Source of the DNA: JAAYUD01 sp963676865
Lineage (GTDB): Bacteria; Bacteroidota; Bacteroidia; Bacteroidales; Bacteroidaceae
Direction: 5' to 3'
NCBI GenBank assembly: GCA_963676865.2
Contig: CAXXSS010000001.1
Location: 124,001 to 188,000, forward strand
Length of the DNA stretch: 64,000 bases
The notes below the pieces were generated by a model. It saw only the letters and a list, made by a program, of their open reading frames with translations, had not been told where the DNA came from and did no database searches. Both the position numbers and the translations under genes were made by a program. Of the stretch, positions 9,048 through 18,626 are shown in pieces (within the stretch, counting starts at the first letter, position 1; the number at the start of each line of letters is the position of its first letter).

Positions 9048-9632
9048 TCAATCATTCAATATCAACACCATAACGCCACAAGCACTTTGAGCGCCTACGA
9101 CGAGCGCCTGCTCTATATCGGCAGTTTTCGACGGGCCAGAGATAAAAGTTCCAAATCCATAATCGCTAAATTGGAGCATATCGTACGCCTCGTGCATATT
9201 GTTCACTATCTTGTCGGCAGAGAGAAGAATCACCAAATATTCGGCAATAAAATAAACGGCTTTCTCTTTCACCGCCTGCGGAATCCATACGCACCCATTC
9301 TCTGCCACTCCCATTTCACCCCGTACGACGGCAACATCTGTTCCGTCCAAATCTTGCGGTTTTGCCACTACATCGGGATTACCCGTTGCAATAGCCACTT
9401 CCGGTAGATTGGAAACAATAGTTACAGCTTCTGGATAATAAGAGCGAATCAAATCGTTTATATCTTCACCAGCCTCTACAACATGTGCATTCCCCCCTAC
9501 AGCTTTCGTCATATCAATAAACTGTTGCAGCGAATCGTCGTACCGCACAGCCTCTACAAGGATATTCGGCATTTCGTAATCGGCACAACTATTTTTCCTA
9601 ATGTTGGACAATATGCTTTCTTTACTATTCAT
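9048..9632 (-). CDS. lutC: LutC-like LUD-domain protein of lactate utilisation
   Basis: A 194-residue protein that is essentially one LUD domain (DUF162), with the characteristic VAVVRGEMGVAENGCVWI and FISGPSKTADIEQALVVGAQ. LutC works with LutA and LutB in the iron-sulfur complex that oxidises L-lactate to pyruvate. It is the last gene of the lutABC set, 18 bp after lutB, and converges on ric across a hairpin. Confidence 0.93.
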   Translation of the reverse strand: MNSKESILSNIRKNSCADYEMPNILVEAVRYDDSLQQFIDMTKAVGGNAHVVEAGEDINDLIRSYYPEAVTIVSNLPEVAIATGNPDVVAKPQDLDGTDVAVVRGEMGVAENGCVWIPQAVKEKAVYFIAEYLVILLSADKIVNNMHEAYDMLQFSDYGFGTFISGPSKTADIEQALVVGAQSACGVMVLILND

Positions 9633-9650
9633 CGTGTATTCTTTTTTGCG

Positions 9651-11018
9651 TTATCTGACAATTCCTTTCTTCCACATTTCAGAAAAAGATTTTCGGGCAA
9701 AAGTGGGCAATTCACGTCCTTTTCCCCAAGCGTTTAATCTATTATATAATATATTGCGTGGTAAACGATTGATAAGTGGAGCATATTTCAGACCCATATA
9801 ATAGAGGGTGGGATGTCCATAAAGATACTTCAATCCGCTCGAAATAATCTTCTTCATGGGGTCTGCCTTATGAATCGCATCCAATCCCTGACGCCAAGAA
9901 TATATCTGTTCGGAAAGATTTATCTTTGCAGGGCAAACATTGTCGCACGAACAGCATAACGAACAAGCAGAAACATTATCGCTATACACCCGCGGAGAAC
10001 GCAACATGCCCAAATTAATACCGATAGGGCCCGGTATGAAGTAAGTATAAGAATACCCACCACTCCGTCTATACACAGGGCAAGTATTCATACATGCTCC
10101 ACAGCGCAAGCATTTCAACGTTTCCCAATGCTGCGGATTTGCAAGTATATCACTACGTCCGTTGTCTACCAATACAATATGCATCTCACAATTCGGACGA
10201 GCTTTACGAAAATGCGACGTGTACGTAGTTGAAGGCTGCCCTGTTGCAGAACGAGCCAACAATCGGGTAAAAACAGCCAATGAGCGATAATCAGGAATGA
10301 CTTTTTCGATACCCATCGAGACAATATGCAATGGTGGTAAAGATGTACTCATATCGGCATTACCCTCGTTGGTACATACAACAACATCACCCGTAGCTGC
10401 CACACCGAAATTGGCTCCCGTCAATCCTGCATCGGCAGTCATAAACTCATTACGAAGATGAAGCCTTGCTACACGTGTCAGATAAGTAGGATCACTATTG
10501 CCTGATTCGCTTCCAAGTTTATCTTCGAACAGTTTGCCCACTTGCTGACGTCTGAGATGAATAGCCGGCATTACGATATGAGAAGGAGCTTCATGCATCA
10601 ATTGCAATATCCGTTCTCCCAAATCAGTTTCTACTACATCAATACCTTTTCGGATAAGGTAATTATTGAGACGACATTCTTCGGTCAGCATAGACTTACT
10701 CTTCACAAGCTTCTTTGCACCGTGCTGCTGCAATATATCATAGACTATTTTATTGTGTTCGTCGGCATCTTTCGCCCAATGTACAATCACTCCATTGGCT
10801 TCTGCACTAGAGGCGAATTGTTCCAGATAGGTATCAAGATGCGTAACAGTATGGCGTTTTATAGAACTCGACAGTTCGCGCAGTTCTTCCCACTCGGCAA
10901 GCTGCATAGCCACTTTGTCACGTTTCTCTCTGACATACCAGATAGATTGGTTGAGAAACTGTGCCCTACTCTTGTTCGACAAGAAGGCACTTGCTGCCTT
11001 GGTATGTTTCGTACTCAT
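9651..11018 (-). CDS. lutB: LutB-like iron-sulfur protein of lactate oxidation
   Basis: The chosen start is ATG at 11018, whose ATGA overlaps the stop of lutA by 4 bp. An upstream in-frame start at 11105 lies inside lutA and is unlikely. The 455-residue product has an N-terminal LUD domain (TGANFGVAATGDVVVCTNEG, then TGQPSTTY) and two 4Fe-4S motifs, CLRCGACMNTCPVYRRSGG and CSLCCSCDNVCPAKINL, with a C-terminal DUF3390-like tail. It transfers electrons in the lactate-oxidising Lut complex. Confidence 0.95.
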   Translation of the reverse strand: MSTKHTKAASAFLSNKSRAQFLNQSIWYVREKRDKVAMQLAEWEELRELSSSIKRHTVTHLDTYLEQFASSAEANGVIVHWAKDADEHNKIVYDILQQHGAKKLVKSKSMLTEECRLNNYLIRKGIDVVETDLGERILQLMHEAPSHIVMPAIHLRRQQVGKLFEDKLGSESGNSDPTYLTRVARLHLRNEFMTADAGLTGANFGVAATGDVVVCTNEGNADMSTSLPPLHIVSMGIEKVIPDYRSLAVFTRLLARSATGQPSTTYTSHFRKARPNCEMHIVLVDNGRSDILANPQHWETLKCLRCGACMNTCPVYRRSGGYSYTYFIPGPIGINLGMLRSPRVYSDNVSACSLCCSCDNVCPAKINLSEQIYSWRQGLDAIHKADPMKKIISSGLKYLYGHPTLYYMGLKYAPLINRLPRNILYNRLNAWGKGRELPTFARKSFSEMWKKGIVR

Positions 11019-11752
11019 AATCCTGCTGCTAATATTTGGACGACATGAATGAATTCGATTGGTTTGTTTTGACGGCGTGCAATGCCTTGCAAATGCATCA
11101 GACAAGAGCTGTCCGGTCCGGTAATATATTCGGCACCGGTAGCGATATGACTATCCAGCTTTTCAGTGCCCATCTGTACAGACACTTCCGGCTCCTCAAT
11201 AGAAAACATTCCGCCAAATCCACAGCATTCGTCTACCCGTTCGGGCTCCACCACCGTAACGCCTTCTACCAATGACAATAAATCTCTCATTTTCGAAAAG
11301 CGAGGGATATTCAGTTCACTGGGCGACGATAAATGCAATTCGCGCACTCCATGACAACTATTATGGATGCTGACCTTATGAGGAAATACTCCAGGAAGTT
11401 TCTCAACCTTAAGGACATCATGCAAAAATTCACACACATCCATCATTTTATCGCTTGTCTGACAGACATGTTTTCCCTCAAGAAGTCGAGGATAATTCAG
11501 TTTCACAAAAGCTGCACAACTCGCCGAAGGAGCCACTACATAATCATAACCTTGAAAAATATCTTCGAAATGAGCGGCAAGAGGTACTGCCTTTTGTTCG
11601 AAACCGGCATTCGCCATGGGCTGCCCACAGCAAGTCTGCTGCATCGGATAATCTACATTGACACCCAAATACTTCAATAATTTATAGGTAGCCACCCCTA
11701 CTTCGGGAAATACCGCGTCGACATAGCACGGAACAAATAGACCTATTCGCAT
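11015..11752 (-). CDS. lutA: LutA-like CCG-domain (heterodisulfide-reductase-like) protein
   Basis: Start taken at ATG 11752 (MRIGLFVPCYVD), because the extra upstream residues are not family-like. The 245-residue protein carries two CCG domains with CYVDAVFPEVG, QQTCCGQPMANAGFEQ, HNSCHGVREL and DECCGFGGMFS, which bind iron-sulfur clusters. It is first in lutABC and overlaps lutB by 4 bp, showing translational coupling. The operon lets the cell oxidise L-lactate. A -7 box lies 43-50 bp upstream. Confidence 0.94.
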   Translation of the reverse strand: MRIGLFVPCYVDAVFPEVGVATYKLLKYLGVNVDYPMQQTCCGQPMANAGFEQKAVPLAAHFEDIFQGYDYVVAPSASCAAFVKLNYPRLLEGKHVCQTSDKMMDVCEFLHDVLKVEKLPGVFPHKVSIHNSCHGVRELHLSSPSELNIPRFSKMRDLLSLVEGVTVVEPERVDECCGFGGMFSIEEPEVSVQMGTEKLDSHIATGAEYITGPDSSCLMHLQGIARRQNKPIEFIHVVQILAAGL

Positions 11753-11794
11753 GAAAATCTTTTTATGTTGTTCGTATTGTATACAATATCTCCA

Positions 11795-11802
11795 CAAAAG
11801 TA
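11795..11802 (-). promoter_or_regulatory. -7 promoter box for lutABC
   Basis: The minus strand reads TACTTTTG, an exact TAnnTTTG match, 43 bp before the lutA start. Confidence 0.5.
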
Positions 11803-11928
11803 CGAATAAAAGCCTTTGCCGAGCACACTCATTAGCATTATTTTACTTTGTTGTACAGCGAAGTACGTTATCTCGAGTAGACTGTTTTCCCTTGTGTAAC
11901 CTCACCAAGATGCCTATCCAAAACAAGA

Positions 11929-11969
11929 ACCTCACTAAACAAAAGGCTTTCAACCATGTTCAGTGAGGT
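11929..11969 (-). terminator. Possible terminator after the TlpA-like gene
   Basis: An 8-bp stem (ACCTCACT / AGTGAGGT) encloses a 25-nt loop and is followed on the minus strand by TCTTGTTTT. A second 9-bp hairpin at 11983-12005 precedes it. Together they lie 62 bp past the stop. Confidence 0.4.
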
Positions 11970-12030
11970 CATACTTATTTTTAATCTTTCTCAGAAAGAA
12001 AGATTCTTTTTCAATTATCTACCAAATCGC

Positions 12031-13188
12031 TTATTTCAGCAATTCTTTTAATTTTGCTTCGAGATCATCACCACGTAAATCTTTAGCAATAATCTTACCG
12101 CTCTGATCGATAAGTACTGTAGCAGGAATAGCACGTACGTTGTAAAGAGCAGCTCCCGCACTCTGCCAGCCTTTCAAATCAGACATTTGAGCCCAAGGAA
12201 TTCCAAGACTCTTGATAGCAGATTTCCATGCTGCTGCATCGTTATCAAGCGATATGCCTACCACGCCGAAGCCTTTATCTTTGTATTCATTGTAAGCCTT
12301 GATTACGTTAGGCATTTCTCCACGGCAAGGTCCACACCAAGATGCCCAGAAGTCGATCATCGTAATTTTGTTTTTACCAACAAAATCAGAAACTTTGATC
12401 AGTTTGCCTTCCGGAGATTTTAATGCAATGTCAACATAATGTTTGCCTATTGCAACTTTAGCATCCATATCGCGTTGTTTCTTATACTGAAGATATACAG
12501 GATCTGTAGGACATTTAGTCTTCATTTCTGTCAATATACCGTCAATTGTTTCGCCATCGAGTGCCGATCCATAATAACCCAATAAGATACTACTAACTCC
12601 AGAAGGAACATTAGCCTTAATAAACTTAGCTACTTCACCAAATTGTTCGTTCTGCATTTTTTCAAAGTCATCACGTGCTTTAATACGCTCTTCACGAGTT
12701 TTTGTCGTATCAATAGCCATTTGATAAAGAGGCATCATCTTAGCGTTATACTGTTCGCCAATAGCTCTATACTCCTGCATTAATTTGTTCTCAGGGCCTC
12801 CGACAACAGTCGATTTACCTTCTTTATCTGAACTAACCGTGATATTCGTGTTCTCAAGAATCACATCGGCCACATTTCTATATTTCTTACCTTCTTTTCT
12901 AGCAACAGAACAATCCTTCACCGTTTTCTGAGCATTGAACTTCAGAGTGTACTTTCCTTCTTTAACAGTGGCAGAATCGATCGCATCAAAACCCGAACGG
13001 GTAGGAACGCCCAAATACAGTTTCGTTCCGTCAGCCAAGCCTTCTGCCGTTCCAGAAACGGTATACTTCACTCTGATTGGAGCTGCAGCAACAGCAGTTT
13101 TTTTGGCAACAGCTTTCTTTTTAGCTGTCTGAGCACTGGCACTAAGCACCAAAGCCGCAGCGGCAAATAATAATACAATTCTCTTCAT
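12031..13188 (-). CDS. TlpA-like thiol-disulfide oxidoreductase with DUF4369-type N-terminal domain
   Basis: A 385-residue exported protein. The signal peptide (1-19) is followed by a Lys/Ala-rich linker. An N-terminal DUF4369-like beta domain begins near VKYTVSGTAEGLADGTKLYL. The thioredoxin fold occupies about 250-385 with the active site C285-G-P-C288 inside FWASWCGPC and the cis-proline in RAIPATVLID. Such Bacteroidetes proteins reduce disulfides in the periplasm; the partner is unknown. It stands alone between lutABC and the ATP synthase operon. Confidence 0.9.
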   Translation of the reverse strand: MKRIVLLFAAAALVLSASAQTAKKKAVAKKTAVAAAPIRVKYTVSGTAEGLADGTKLYLGVPTRSGFDAIDSATVKEGKYTLKFNAQKTVKDCSVARKEGKKYRNVADVILENTNITVSSDKEGKSTVVGGPENKLMQEYRAIGEQYNAKMMPLYQMAIDTTKTREERIKARDDFEKMQNEQFGEVAKFIKANVPSGVSSILLGYYGSALDGETIDGILTEMKTKCPTDPVYLQYKKQRDMDAKVAIGKHYVDIALKSPEGKLIKVSDFVGKNKITMIDFWASWCGPCRGEMPNVIKAYNEYKDKGFGVVGISLDNDAAAWKSAIKSLGIPWAQMSDLKGWQSAGAALYNVRAIPATVLIDQSGKIIAKDLRGDDLEAKLKELLK

Positions 13189-13251
13189 TGTCTTTTTAAT
13201 TAAATTAAATTTTATAGCTCTTTTAAATAAATATTATTTCTAAAACGGTTT

Positions 13252-13259
13252 CAAAAATA
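13252..13259 (-). promoter_or_regulatory. Candidate -7 box for the TlpA-like gene
   Basis: The minus strand reads TATTTTTG 64 bp before the start, in very AT-rich DNA. The rest of 13189-13612 holds only this and the atp terminator. Confidence 0.35.
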
Positions 13260-13513
13260 ATTGTTATTCGGATTGAATCAAAAAACTAATCGAATTAATT
13301 TCTCTGTTTTATATCATATTAACCATAAAAACATAAAACATCTTTACGACACCGCATTTCGAACGATAAAAATATGAAAAATATTAAAATAATAAGAGAT
13401 AATGCACACAAAAAAGCAAAACACGATCGAACATCTAATGTTATTGCCCGCAGCCATTGCTCTCTCATACAATCAATCTTAAACAAACATCCGCTCGGTA
13501 CAGAAAACAAAAC

Positions 13514-13566
13514 TACTTCAAGAATATTGAAATCCAAGTAAAGCCAAATTCAATATTCCCGAAGTA
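13514..13566 (-). terminator. Terminator of the ATP synthase operon
   Basis: Arms 13514-13531 and 13549-13566 pair over 16 of 18 positions (one AA/CC internal mismatch) with a 17-nt loop. On the minus strand GTTTTGTTTTC follows. It lies 47 bp after the atpG stop. Confidence 0.8.
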
Positions 13567-13612
13567 GCAATTATAAAATATATAACAATAGCAATTGCTA
13601 TCAGATATATTA

Positions 13613-14503
13613 TTACTGCATAGAACCTCCTACGATGTCCAACAATTCGCTTGTGATAGCTTGTTGACGAGACTTATTATATTGTACGGTAAGGTCTTGA
13701 ATCAGATCATCAGCATTATCGGTAGCTATCTGCATAGCCATAGTACGAGCAGCATGTTCGGAAGCAGTCGAATCGACGAGAGCCGTAAACAGTTTCTGAC
13801 ATACTACCTGAGGCAACAATGCGGCGATAAGTTCTTCTACATTAGGCTCTACAATATAATCGTTCAGATATTTCCGATCATTTTCCACCTTAGCAGAAGC
13901 GGCCTGACGGCGAAGTTCACTTACGTCAATGGGCAACAATGTGGTACGAACCAACTTTTGTATGGCCGTCGACTTAAAATGATGATAGATGAGTTCTACC
14001 TTATCTATCTCGCCCGAAGCAAACTTTTGCAACAACCCGTTAGCCAATTCGGCTACTTCGTTATAAGCAGGCTTATCAACAATCTTCTGATAAGAACCGG
14101 CTATGAGCAAATTCTCCTTACGAGCTGCTACCTCGATTTTCTTACCAATGGGATAGACTACAATATCCTTACTTGCAACCGATTTGTATTCGTCAACCGT
14201 TTTATTGAATAGTTTAATGACATTCGAATTGAAAGCACCGCACAACGATGTATTTGATGAAAACACCACAACAGCGACTTTCTCTACCGGACGCACTACA
14301 ATATAAGGCGAACTGAATGAAACATCGCCTTTCAAAAAATTCGTCAGAATTTTATTGAGTTTCTCTTCAAAAGGGAGTGTAGCCGCAATAGCCTGCTGCG
14401 CATGGTGAAGTTTTGCAGAGGCAACCATCTTCATGGCAGAGGTAATCTTACGGGTACTCTTTACAGAGTTTATTCTAGTCTTGACTTCTTTTAATGACGG
14501 CAT
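13613..14503 (-). CDS. atpG: ATP synthase F1 gamma subunit
   Basis: A 296-residue gamma subunit, the central rotor shaft of F1. The N-terminal coiled-coil start MPSLKEVKTRINSVKSTRKI and the C-terminal SELLDIVGGSMQ are the two conserved ends that pair inside the alpha3beta3 ring. It is last in the operon, 15 bp after atpA, and a terminator hairpin follows. Confidence 0.97.
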   Translation of the reverse strand: MPSLKEVKTRINSVKSTRKITSAMKMVASAKLHHAQQAIAATLPFEEKLNKILTNFLKGDVSFSSPYIVVRPVEKVAVVVFSSNTSLCGAFNSNVIKLFNKTVDEYKSVASKDIVVYPIGKKIEVAARKENLLIAGSYQKIVDKPAYNEVAELANGLLQKFASGEIDKVELIYHHFKSTAIQKLVRTTLLPIDVSELRRQAASAKVENDRKYLNDYIVEPNVEELIAALLPQVVCQKLFTALVDSTASEHAARTMAMQIATDNADDLIQDLTVQYNKSRQQAITSELLDIVGGSMQ

Positions 14504-14518
14504 AATGTTTCAAACTAT

Positions 14519-16108
14519 TTAATCTACAAATTGCTTAACAACAGATTTCGCTGTTTCTCCCAACACTTTCATCACATCATCGTCGATCTTGCCGGCTTTC
14601 AGTACATCAAGTACATCTTGCTGATGAGTGAGTTCCAAAGTCTGCAAGTAGCGTTCTTCAAATTCAGAAACTTTGTCAACAGGTATGTCACGAAGTAGTC
14701 CGTGTGTTCCACAATACAATATCGCGATTTGTTTCTCAACAGGTACCGGACTATATTGTTTCTGAACAAGCAAACGAGTATTACGTTGACCTTTATTGAT
14801 AGCCATTGCCGTGACAGGATCCATATCGCCACCAAATTTGGTAAACGCTTCCAACTCACGGAACTGAGCCTGATCTATCTTCAACGTACCGGCCACTTTC
14901 TTCATCGCTTTGATCTGTGCATTACCACCCACACGCGATACCGATATACCTACGTTGATAGCCGGACGGTTACCTTGATTGAACAAATCGGTATCCAGGA
15001 ATATCTGACCATCGGTAATAGAGATCACATTGGTTGGGATATAAGCTGCAACATCACCAGCCTGCGTTTCAATAATAGGCAACGCGGTGAGCGAACCGCC
15101 TCCCTTGACGTGACCTTTCAACGATTCAGGAAGATCATTCATTTGCTCAGCTACTTCTTGCTGTTTGATAACCTTAGCTGCACGTTCCAATAAGCGGGAG
15201 TGCAAATAAAAGATATCACCCGGATAAGCCTCACGTCCGGAAGGACGACGCAAGATCAATGATACTTCACGATAAGCCACAGCCTGTTTCGACAAGTCAT
15301 CGTATACAACCAATGCATGACGGCCCGTATCACGAAAATATTCTCCGATAGCTGCACCGGCAAATGGAGCAAAATACTGCATTGCTGCAGGATCGGCAGC
15401 AGTAGCGGCAACAATTACAGTGTAATCCATCGCGCCATACTTACGTAGAGTTTCTACAATAGCAGCTACAGTAGAACCTTTCTGACCGATAGCGACATAA
15501 ATACAATATACCGGATCGCCGGCTTCATAGTTACCTCTTTGATTAATGATGGTATCGATAGCGATAGCCGTCTTACCAGTCTGACGGTCACCGATAATCA
15601 ACTCACGCTGTCCACGTCCGATAGGAATCATGGCGTCAATAGCCTTAATACCTGTCTGAAGCGGTTGGTTTACCGGCTGACGGAAAATAATACCCGGAGC
15701 CTTACGTTCCAAAGGCATCTCAAAAAGATTGCTACTATCAATAGCACCCTTACCGTCTAGAGGATCGCCAAGCGGGTCTATAACACGCCCGAGCATACTT
15801 TCACCCACTTTGATAGAGGCAATACGCTTGGTGCGCTTTACTGTGAATCCCTCTTTGATTTGATCCGTAGGTCCCAACAATACGGCACCCACATTGTCTT
15901 CCTCCAAGTTCATCACAACGGCTTTTATACCATTGTCAAATTCAAGAAGTTCGTTAGCCTCAGCATTGCGCAATCCATAGATTCTCACTACTCCATCGCT
16001 CACCTGCAACACAGTGCCCACCTCGTCAAGCTGGACCTGAGTATCTATGCCGGCCAACTGCTGCTGCAATATTTCTGAAACTTCGCTAACTTTTATATTC
16101 TCAGACAT
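14519..16108 (-). CDS. atpA: ATP synthase F1 alpha subunit
   Basis: A 529-residue alpha subunit with the nucleotide-binding P-loop GDRQTGKT at residues 173-180, the segment IYVAIGQKGSTVA, and the family signature PAINVGISVSRVG. It alternates with beta in the F1 hexamer and holds non-catalytic nucleotide sites. The gene lies between atpH and atpG in the same operon. Confidence 0.98.
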   Translation of the reverse strand: MSENIKVSEVSEILQQQLAGIDTQVQLDEVGTVLQVSDGVVRIYGLRNAEANELLEFDNGIKAVVMNLEEDNVGAVLLGPTDQIKEGFTVKRTKRIASIKVGESMLGRVIDPLGDPLDGKGAIDSSNLFEMPLERKAPGIIFRQPVNQPLQTGIKAIDAMIPIGRGQRELIIGDRQTGKTAIAIDTIINQRGNYEAGDPVYCIYVAIGQKGSTVAAIVETLRKYGAMDYTVIVAATAADPAAMQYFAPFAGAAIGEYFRDTGRHALVVYDDLSKQAVAYREVSLILRRPSGREAYPGDIFYLHSRLLERAAKVIKQQEVAEQMNDLPESLKGHVKGGGSLTALPIIETQAGDVAAYIPTNVISITDGQIFLDTDLFNQGNRPAINVGISVSRVGGNAQIKAMKKVAGTLKIDQAQFRELEAFTKFGGDMDPVTAMAINKGQRNTRLLVQKQYSPVPVEKQIAILYCGTHGLLRDIPVDKVSEFEERYLQTLELTHQQDVLDVLKAGKIDDDVMKVLGETAKSVVKQFVD

Positions 16109-16131
16109 AATCTTAATATTAAATCGATTCG

Positions 16132-16695
16132 TTAAACAATCCGCCGATTCTTCTCGATGAATTGCTGCTTGATACGTTTCAATTGCGTAGCGATGCTGGC
16201 ATCAAGTCGATAGTCATTGACGTCGAAGATAAAACCTCCTTCTATTTCAGAGTCTACCAATGCCTCCAACTCCATGCCTTTGGCATGAAGCGCACGCTGC
16301 GAAACGCTTCTAATTTTTTCCTCAACGGCAACGCCCACAGGCACAGCGGTGATAAGCTTAGCCACACCAATATGCTTCTTTTGACGATATAAGTCGAGAT
16401 ACATCAACGAGATAAACTCCAAATAGCCTTCACGATGATGATTGAGGACTAAGCGAGCGAAACGTATGAACTCTTCACACGGCTCTCCTTTCGAATCGGC
16501 AGCCGCCTTGATCAACTTCAGTTTATCATCGATGGTCAGTATAGGATTGTCGAGCGCGCTACGCAACCTTCTTTCCTGACGAAAAGAGGCAACGAGATGC
16601 TTGCACACCTCATAGATTTGGTCTTCAACATGATTGTCGACGGCATAACCTATCAACGCTTTAGCATAACGCACAGATAAAACACCTACATCCAT
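16132..16695 (-). CDS. atpH: ATP synthase F1 delta subunit
   Basis: A 187-residue delta (OSCP-type) subunit that attaches the peripheral stalk to the top of F1. The N-terminus MDVGVLSVRYAKALIGYA and the C-terminal EIEGGFIFDVNDYRLDASI are typical. Upstream atpF ends 6 bp before it, so the two are translationally close. Confidence 0.95.
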   Translation of the reverse strand: MDVGVLSVRYAKALIGYAVDNHVEDQIYEVCKHLVASFRQERRLRSALDNPILTIDDKLKLIKAAADSKGEPCEEFIRFARLVLNHHREGYLEFISLMYLDLYRQKKHIGVAKLITAVPVGVAVEEKIRSVSQRALHAKGMELEALVDSEIEGGFIFDVNDYRLDASIATQLKRIKQQFIEKNRRIV

Positions 16696-16701
16696 ACTTT
16701 T

Positions 16702-17202
16702 TTAGTTTTTTTGAGCCATTACCTCGTCCAACATACGATCGATCATTTGCATCTGATCGTCTTCTTTACTTAGATTCTGACGGATAATCTTCTCTGCAAT
16801 ATCTACCGAAAGCACAGCCACCTGACGGCGAATGGAGCGAATAGCTTCTTCTTTCTCCTGGCGGATCTGTTCTTTTACGGCAAGAAGTTCCTTCTGGGCA
16901 ACTTCGTTTGCCTGTTTCCGTGCAGCCTCTATGATCTTCGTACGCTCTTCGGCAGCCTCTCTCAGAATACGGCTTTGCTCCTTATTGGCTTCAGCAACAA
17001 GAGCTTCGCTTTTTTCTTTCAAGGTAGCCAATTGAGTATTTGCCTCCTTGGCGCTTTCCAAAGACTTTTCTATATATTCCGTACGCTTCTCTACCATCTT
17101 AGTGATAACAGGGAAGCCCCATTTCGCCAAGATAAAGAATACCACACCAAAGGTGATAAGCATCCAAAACAATAGACCGCTTTCGGGTAGTAACAATGAC
17201 AT
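16702..17202 (-). CDS. atpF: ATP synthase F0 b subunit
   Basis: A 166-residue b subunit: one N-terminal membrane helix (about 8-28, LLFWMLITFGVVFFILAKWG) followed by a long charged coiled coil rich in Glu, Lys and Ala. It forms the peripheral stalk that holds F1 against F0. It is separated from atpE by 8 bp. Confidence 0.96.
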   Translation of the reverse strand: MSLLLPESGLLFWMLITFGVVFFILAKWGFPVITKMVEKRTEYIEKSLESAKEANTQLATLKEKSEALVAEANKEQSRILREAAEERTKIIEAARKQANEVAQKELLAVKEQIRQEKEEAIRSIRRQVAVLSVDIAEKIIRQNLSKEDDQMQMIDRMLDEVMAQKN

Positions 17203-17210
17203 AATGACTA

Positions 17211-17474
17211 TTATTTAAGGAAGTATCCTAAAATACAAACAATAAGTGCAAAGAATGCGACACCCTCAACCAATGCAGCTGAAAGAATCATGTTTGAACG
17301 AATATCGTTTGATGCTTCCGGTTGACGACCGATAGCTTCCATAGCCTGTCCACCGATTTTTCCAATACCGATACCGGCACCAATTACACTCAAACCGGCA
17401 CCAAGTGCAACACCCAACGTAGCAAACGGACTCATTCCACTTGCAGCAGCTTGTAATAAAACAGATAGTAACAT
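17211..17474 (-). CDS. atpE: ATP synthase F0 c subunit
   Basis: An 87-residue proteolipid with two membrane helices joined by the polar loop R50-Q-P-E-A54. The ion-binding carboxylate is Glu70 in ALVEGVAFF. Residues that bind sodium in Na+-type rings are absent: the helix-1 Gln position is Ile37 and the residue after Glu70 is Gly. Proton coupling is therefore the better prediction. A 16-residue N-terminal extension precedes the first helix. Confidence 0.97.
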   Translation of the reverse strand: MLLSVLLQAAASGMSPFATLGVALGAGLSVIGAGIGIGKIGGQAMEAIGRQPEASNDIRSNMILSAALVEGVAFFALIVCILGYFLK

Positions 17475-17525
17475 AATCTTTAAAATTTAATTGTTATTTT
17501 ATATTTTCTTTATTCTACACTAAAA

Positions 17526-18626
17526 TTAATCAGCCAATTCAGCTTCTTTCTTCCCTTCTTGAGACATGCCTATAAACGTAGCCGACAGCATGGTAAAGAT
17601 ATATGCCTGCAAGAAAGCGATCAATACTTCCAACAAGAGCATGAAGATGTTGAACAATACCGAAATCAACGTCATCGAGCCGCACAATACCGGGCTAATA
17701 CTTACCGTAATGAAGATCAGACTTGTCAAAACCAACATTCCCATATGACCGGCAAGCATATTACCGAAAAGTCGGGCCATCAAGGCAAAGGGTTTGGTAA
17801 AGATACTGAAAAACTCTACGAAAGGTATGATAGGCGGTATTTTCAACCACATTGGTACATCGGGCCAAAATATATCTTTCCAATACACCTTCGAACCTGT
17901 CGCGTTGGTAATAATAAACGTAAACAAAGCCAGTATCAACGTAATGGCAGAGTTGCCCGTTACGGTTACGCCGAAGGGGAAAAAGGGAACCAATCCCATG
18001 AAATTGCTCAAAAAGATATAAAAGAAAGCGGTCAACAGGTATGGAGAGAACTTGCGATAGTTGGCTCCCATACTGTCTTTGATGATATCATTGTTGACCA
18101 TCATAATGAACATTTCCATGAATCCGATAAATCCTTTTGGAGTAGTCTTGCCATCGGGATGTTTGCGATACCAACGTGCCACGCCCAGCACCACCAATAC
18201 CAACAGCAGACCGTTGATAAACAGAGCAAGCGTTACTTTCGTTATCGAGAAATCCCAAGGACGCACATAGTCATTTCCTACTTTTTCTACAACTTTGCCC
18301 TCGTGAGGAGCGCCATCGGGAGCAATGGTGAAACCTTTGTAGCTGCTGCCCTTCTCTTCGATGCGGCTGTAACTGAAAACATTCCATCCCGATGTTTTGC
18401 TATAGACAATAATAGGAAGTACAATTTTCAAATCGGTATTACCTATCTTGGTGATATGCCACTCATAGGTATCCCCGATATGACTAAATATCAAACTTTT
18501 TATATCCACAGAGCCTTTTTCGTCTTCCCCCGCAGCAGCCTTATGTTGCGCCGAAACAGAGAGAGCGACAGTACAAAACAAGAGTACCAATACTCCACGG
18601 AATATATTATTTATTCGTTTCATCAT
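17526..18626 (-). CDS. atpB: ATP synthase F0 a subunit with N-terminal periplasmic extension
   Basis: Start taken at 18626 (MMKRINNIF), which gives a clean signal peptide; an in-frame start at 18680 would add residues lying inside the upstream gene. The 366-residue product has a signal sequence, a periplasmic domain of about 120 residues typical of Bacteroidetes a subunits, then the membrane part with the essential arginine in LMARLFGNMLAGHMG. The start overlaps the end of the atpI-like gene by 20 bp. It forms the ion half-channels of F0. Confidence 0.95.
   Translation of the reverse strand: MMKRINNIFRGVLVLLFCTVALSVSAQHKAAAGEDEKGSVDIKSLIFSHIGDTYEWHITKIGNTDLKIVLPIIVYSKTSGWNVFSYSRIEEKGSSYKGFTIAPDGAPHEGKVVEKVGNDYVRPWDFSITKVTLALFINGLLLVLVVLGVARWYRKHPDGKTTPKGFIGFMEMFIMMVNNDIIKDSMGANYRKFSPYLLTAFFYIFLSNFMGLVPFFPFGVTVTGNSAITLILALFTFIITNATGSKVYWKDIFWPDVPMWLKIPPIIPFVEFFSIFTKPFALMARLFGNMLAGHMGMLVLTSLIFITVSISPVLCGSMTLISVLFNIFMLLLEVLIAFLQAYIFTMLSATFIGMSQEGKKEAELAD

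Noticed and set aside
11019..11105. Longer lutB starting at 11105
   Set aside because: The extra 29 residues lie inside lutA and are not family-like; ATG 11018 overlaps the lutA stop as ATGA.
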